Part shown: positions 62,175 to 64,000 of the stretch, piece by piece | How positions within the stretch are numbered: position 1 is the first letter of the stretch | Layout: the number at the start of each line of letters is the position of its first letter | NCBI RefSeq assembly: GCF_024609765.1 | Contig: NZ_JANFDG010000013.1 | Location: 62,001 to 126,000, forward strand | DNA length: 64,000 bases | DNA from: Shinella pollutisoli | GTDB lineage: Bacteria; Pseudomonadota; Alphaproteobacteria; Rhizobiales; Rhizobiaceae | Direction: 5' to 3' | The notes under the pieces: model-generated | What the model was told of the DNA's origin: nothing | The model's database searches: none | What the model saw: only the letters and a program-made list of their open reading frames with translations | Made by a program: the position numbers and the translations under genes

Positions 62175-62313
62175 GCGGCTCTCCTCCGGATCATCGCCCC
62201 AACGACGGCAGTATCACAAAAACCGGCCCCGTCTCCAAGAAGGCGGGGCCGCCGAATTGCTATGCTTTCGCATTTCAATATCATGAAACCGAACGAAAGC
62301 AGCGGAGGGGTCG

Positions 62314-63084
62314 ATGTTTCTCACGGGCCGCCAGGCGGAAATCCTGGATCTGGCGAAGGCGCAGGGGCGTGTGCTGGTGGAGGATCTCGCGCTGCGCTTC
62401 TCCGTGACGCCGCAGACGATCCGCAAGGACCTGAACGATCTCTGCGACGGCAAGGTGCTGACCCGCATCCACGGCGGGGCGCTGTTTCCGAGCGGCAACG
62501 AGAATGTCCGCTACGAGGCGCGGCGCGCCATCGCGGCTGCCGAGAAGCAGGCGATCGGCCGGGCGGCGGCGGCGATGATCCCCGACAACGCCTCCCTCTT
62601 CATCAACATCGGCACGACGACGGAGGCCGTCGGCGAGGCGCTGACCGACCACAAGGAACTGATGGTCATCACCAACAACATCAACGTCGCCAACCGCCTG
62701 CGCGTCTTTCCCTCGATCGAGGTGGTGATCGCCGGCGGCGTGGTGCGCGGCGCCGACGGCGGCATCGTCGGCGAAGCGGCGGTCGACTTCATCCGCCAGT
62801 TCAAGGTCGACTATGCGGTGATCGGCGTTTCGGCCATCGACGCAGACGGCTCGCTGCTCGACTTCGACTATCGCGAGGTGAAGGTCGCCCAGGCGATCAT
62901 CGCCAATGCGCGCCACGTCATCCTCGTCTCCGACTCGACCAAGTTCGAGCGCACCGCGCCGGTGCGCATCGGCCATCTTTCGCAGGTCCACACGTTCATC
63001 ACCGACCGTTGCCCCTCCGACGACATCCGCGCGATCTGCCAGGAGCAGGACGTGCGCCTCGTGGAGACCTCCGCGGCGCGCTGA
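62314..63084 (+). CDS. glpR: DeoR-family regulator, GlpR-like
   Basis: 256 residues. N-terminal DeoR helix-turn-helix (RQAEILDLAKAQGRVLVEDL, FSVTPQTIRKDLNDLCDGKV), hinge RIHGGA, and the sugar-phosphate isomerase-like effector domain: FINIGTTTEAVGEAL, VITNNINVANRL, VVIAGGVVRGADGGIVGEAA, VSDSTKFERTAPVRIG. The pattern is that of glycerol-3-phosphate regulon repressors. No glp gene is visible nearby. GGAGGGG before ATG. Confidence 0.85.
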   Translation: MFLTGRQAEILDLAKAQGRVLVEDLALRFSVTPQTIRKDLNDLCDGKVLTRIHGGALFPSGNENVRYEARRAIAAAEKQAIGRAAAAMIPDNASLFINIGTTTEAVGEALTDHKELMVITNNINVANRLRVFPSIEVVIAGGVVRGADGGIVGEAAVDFIRQFKVDYAVIGVSAIDADGSLLDFDYREVKVAQAIIANARHVILVSDSTKFERTAPVRIGHLSQVHTFITDRCPSDDIRAICQEQDVRLVETSAAR

Positions 63085-63249
63085 GGCCCTTTCCCTTCCC
63101 CTTCGTTCGACCTTCGCGCGCCCGCGCTCCGGCCTTGCGCAACGGCGGGATTCCACGCCATTGCACGGGGCGGCCTCTTCCGCTAAGAGACCCCCGCGAC
63201 ATCTTCCCCGCGCGGGCTTGCGCGCATTTCTGGACTATCGGTACACACC

Positions 63250-64000
63250 ATGGCACGCATCGTGATGAAATTCGGCGGAACCTCCGTCGCCGACCTCGAC
63301 CGTATCCACAATGTGGCCCGCCATGTGAAACGGGAGGTCGATGCCGGCCACGAGGTCGCCGTCGTCGTCTCCGCCATGTCCGGCAAGACCAACGAACTGG
63401 TGGGTTGGGTGCAGAACATGCCGAAGGTGACGGGCGCAAGCTCCCCCTTCTATGACGCGCGCGAATACGACACCATCGTCGCCTCCGGCGAGCAGGTGAC
63501 GTCGGGGCTGCTCGCCATCGCGCTGCAGTCGATGGGCGTCAACGCCCGCTCCTGGCAGGGCTGGCAGATCCCGATCAAGACCGACAACGCGCACGGTGCG
63601 GCCCGCATCCTCGAGATACCCGGCGACGACATCGTCCGCCGCATGGGCGAGGGCCAGGTCGCCGTCGTCGCCGGCTTCCAGGGCATCGGCCCGGACAATC
63701 GCGTCTCGACGCTCGGGCGCGGCGGTTCCGACACCTCGGCCGTGGCGATCGCCGCCGCCGTCAAGGCCGACCGCTGCGACATCTATACCGACGTCGACGG
63801 CGTCTACACGACCGACCCGCGCGTCGAGCCGAAGGCCCGCCGCCTCAAGAAGATCGCCTTCGAGGAAATGCTGGAGCTTGCGTCCCTCGGTGCCAAGGTG
63901 CTGCAGGTGCGCTCCGTCGAGCTCGCCATGGTGCACAAGGTGCGCACCTTCGTGCGATCGTCTTTCGAGGACCCCGATGCGCCGGGCATGGGCGACCTTC
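63250..64000 (+). CDS. lysC: Aspartokinase (partial, C-terminus outside window)
   Basis: First 250 residues. [20 protein letters not shown] at the N-terminus binds ATP/aspartate; [57 protein letters not shown] in pieces ([17 protein letters not shown]) and [15 protein letters not shown] are kinase motifs. The ACT regulatory domains lie beyond the edge. First step from aspartate to lysine, threonine and methionine. 165 bp after glpR. Confidence 0.97.
   Translation, partial: MARIVMKFGGTSVADLDRIHNVARHVKREVDAGHEVAVVVSAMSGKTNELVGWVQNMPKVTGASSPFYDAREYDTIVASGEQVTSGLLAIALQSMGVNARSWQGWQIPIKTDNAHGAARILEIPGDDIVRRMGEGQVAVVAGFQGIGPDNRVSTLGRGGSDTSAVAIAAAVKADRCDIYTDVDGVYTTDPRVEPKARRLKKIAFEEMLELASLGAKVLQVRSVELAMVHKVRTFVRSSFEDPDAPGMGDL

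Overview
The window joins a prophage (1 to about 32,487) to chromosome of an alphaproteobacterium, most likely a member of the Rhizobiaceae (Shinella/Ensifer/Agrobacterium-like; genus not resolvable here). Grounds: high GC with strong GC3, convergent dxr and hemA, a DUF2312 gene, TamA/TamB, FdsGBAD-type formate dehydrogenase, a FixK/FNR-type box before hemA, and small palindromic repeats of a rhizobial kind. The prophage ends at a tyrosine integrase and a 3' tRNA fragment, probably tRNA-Arg(CCT). Its other end lies left of the window.

Prophage layout. On the minus strand, reading right to left, runs a long lytic operon full of 1-4 nt stop/start overlaps: Cro-like regulator (23,044), small genes, DUF2312, a large cytosine methyltransferase with a repeat array, a ParB-like protein, two CtrA-like DNA-binding domains without receivers, a D12 adenine methylase, an MT-A70 methylase, a PD-(D/E)XK-type protein, a DUF1376-type protein, small and large terminase, an Ntn-hydrolase-like protein, P22-type portal, scaffold and a CsrA-like protein. 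After the scaffold the expected coat and head-completion genes are missing. Instead there is a lower-GC block (5.6-7.2 kb) with a flagellin C-terminal-like protein, then a giant polyvalent virion/lysin protein running off the left edge. The immunity region (22.8-24.5 kb) has divergent Cro-like and CI-like genes, an exported ClpP-like protease gene, and at least four copies of a 17-bp operator with two mirror-image early promoters. The right operon (24.4-30.4 kb) holds about fourteen small, overlapping genes (zinc ribbons, XRE regulator, J-domain, ASCH-like). An excisionase-like gene and the integrase follow.

Host region, 32.5-64 kb: an SGNH/GSCFA protein pair; a META-domain exported protein; dxr converging on hemA; coxS-coxL-coxM of form II (aerobic CO dehydrogenase-like molybdenum hydroxylase); a glycine-zipper lipoprotein; tamA-tamB; an Lrp/AsnC regulator divergent from arginase and ornithine aminotransferase; a CheW-like protein behind a strong hairpin; fdsR-fdsG-fdsB-fosX-fdsA-fdhD-fdsD with a fosfomycin-resistance-type gene embedded in it; acuI; an SDR; a GlpR/DeoR regulator; and the start of aspartokinase.

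Strongest leads: the flagellin-tail mimic and missing coat gene, the receiver-less CtrA-like pair beside three DNA methyltransferases, the operator set with apparently leaderless early genes, the double frame switch at the left edge, fosX inside the formate dehydrogenase operon, and the hairpin abutting the cheW ribosome-binding site.
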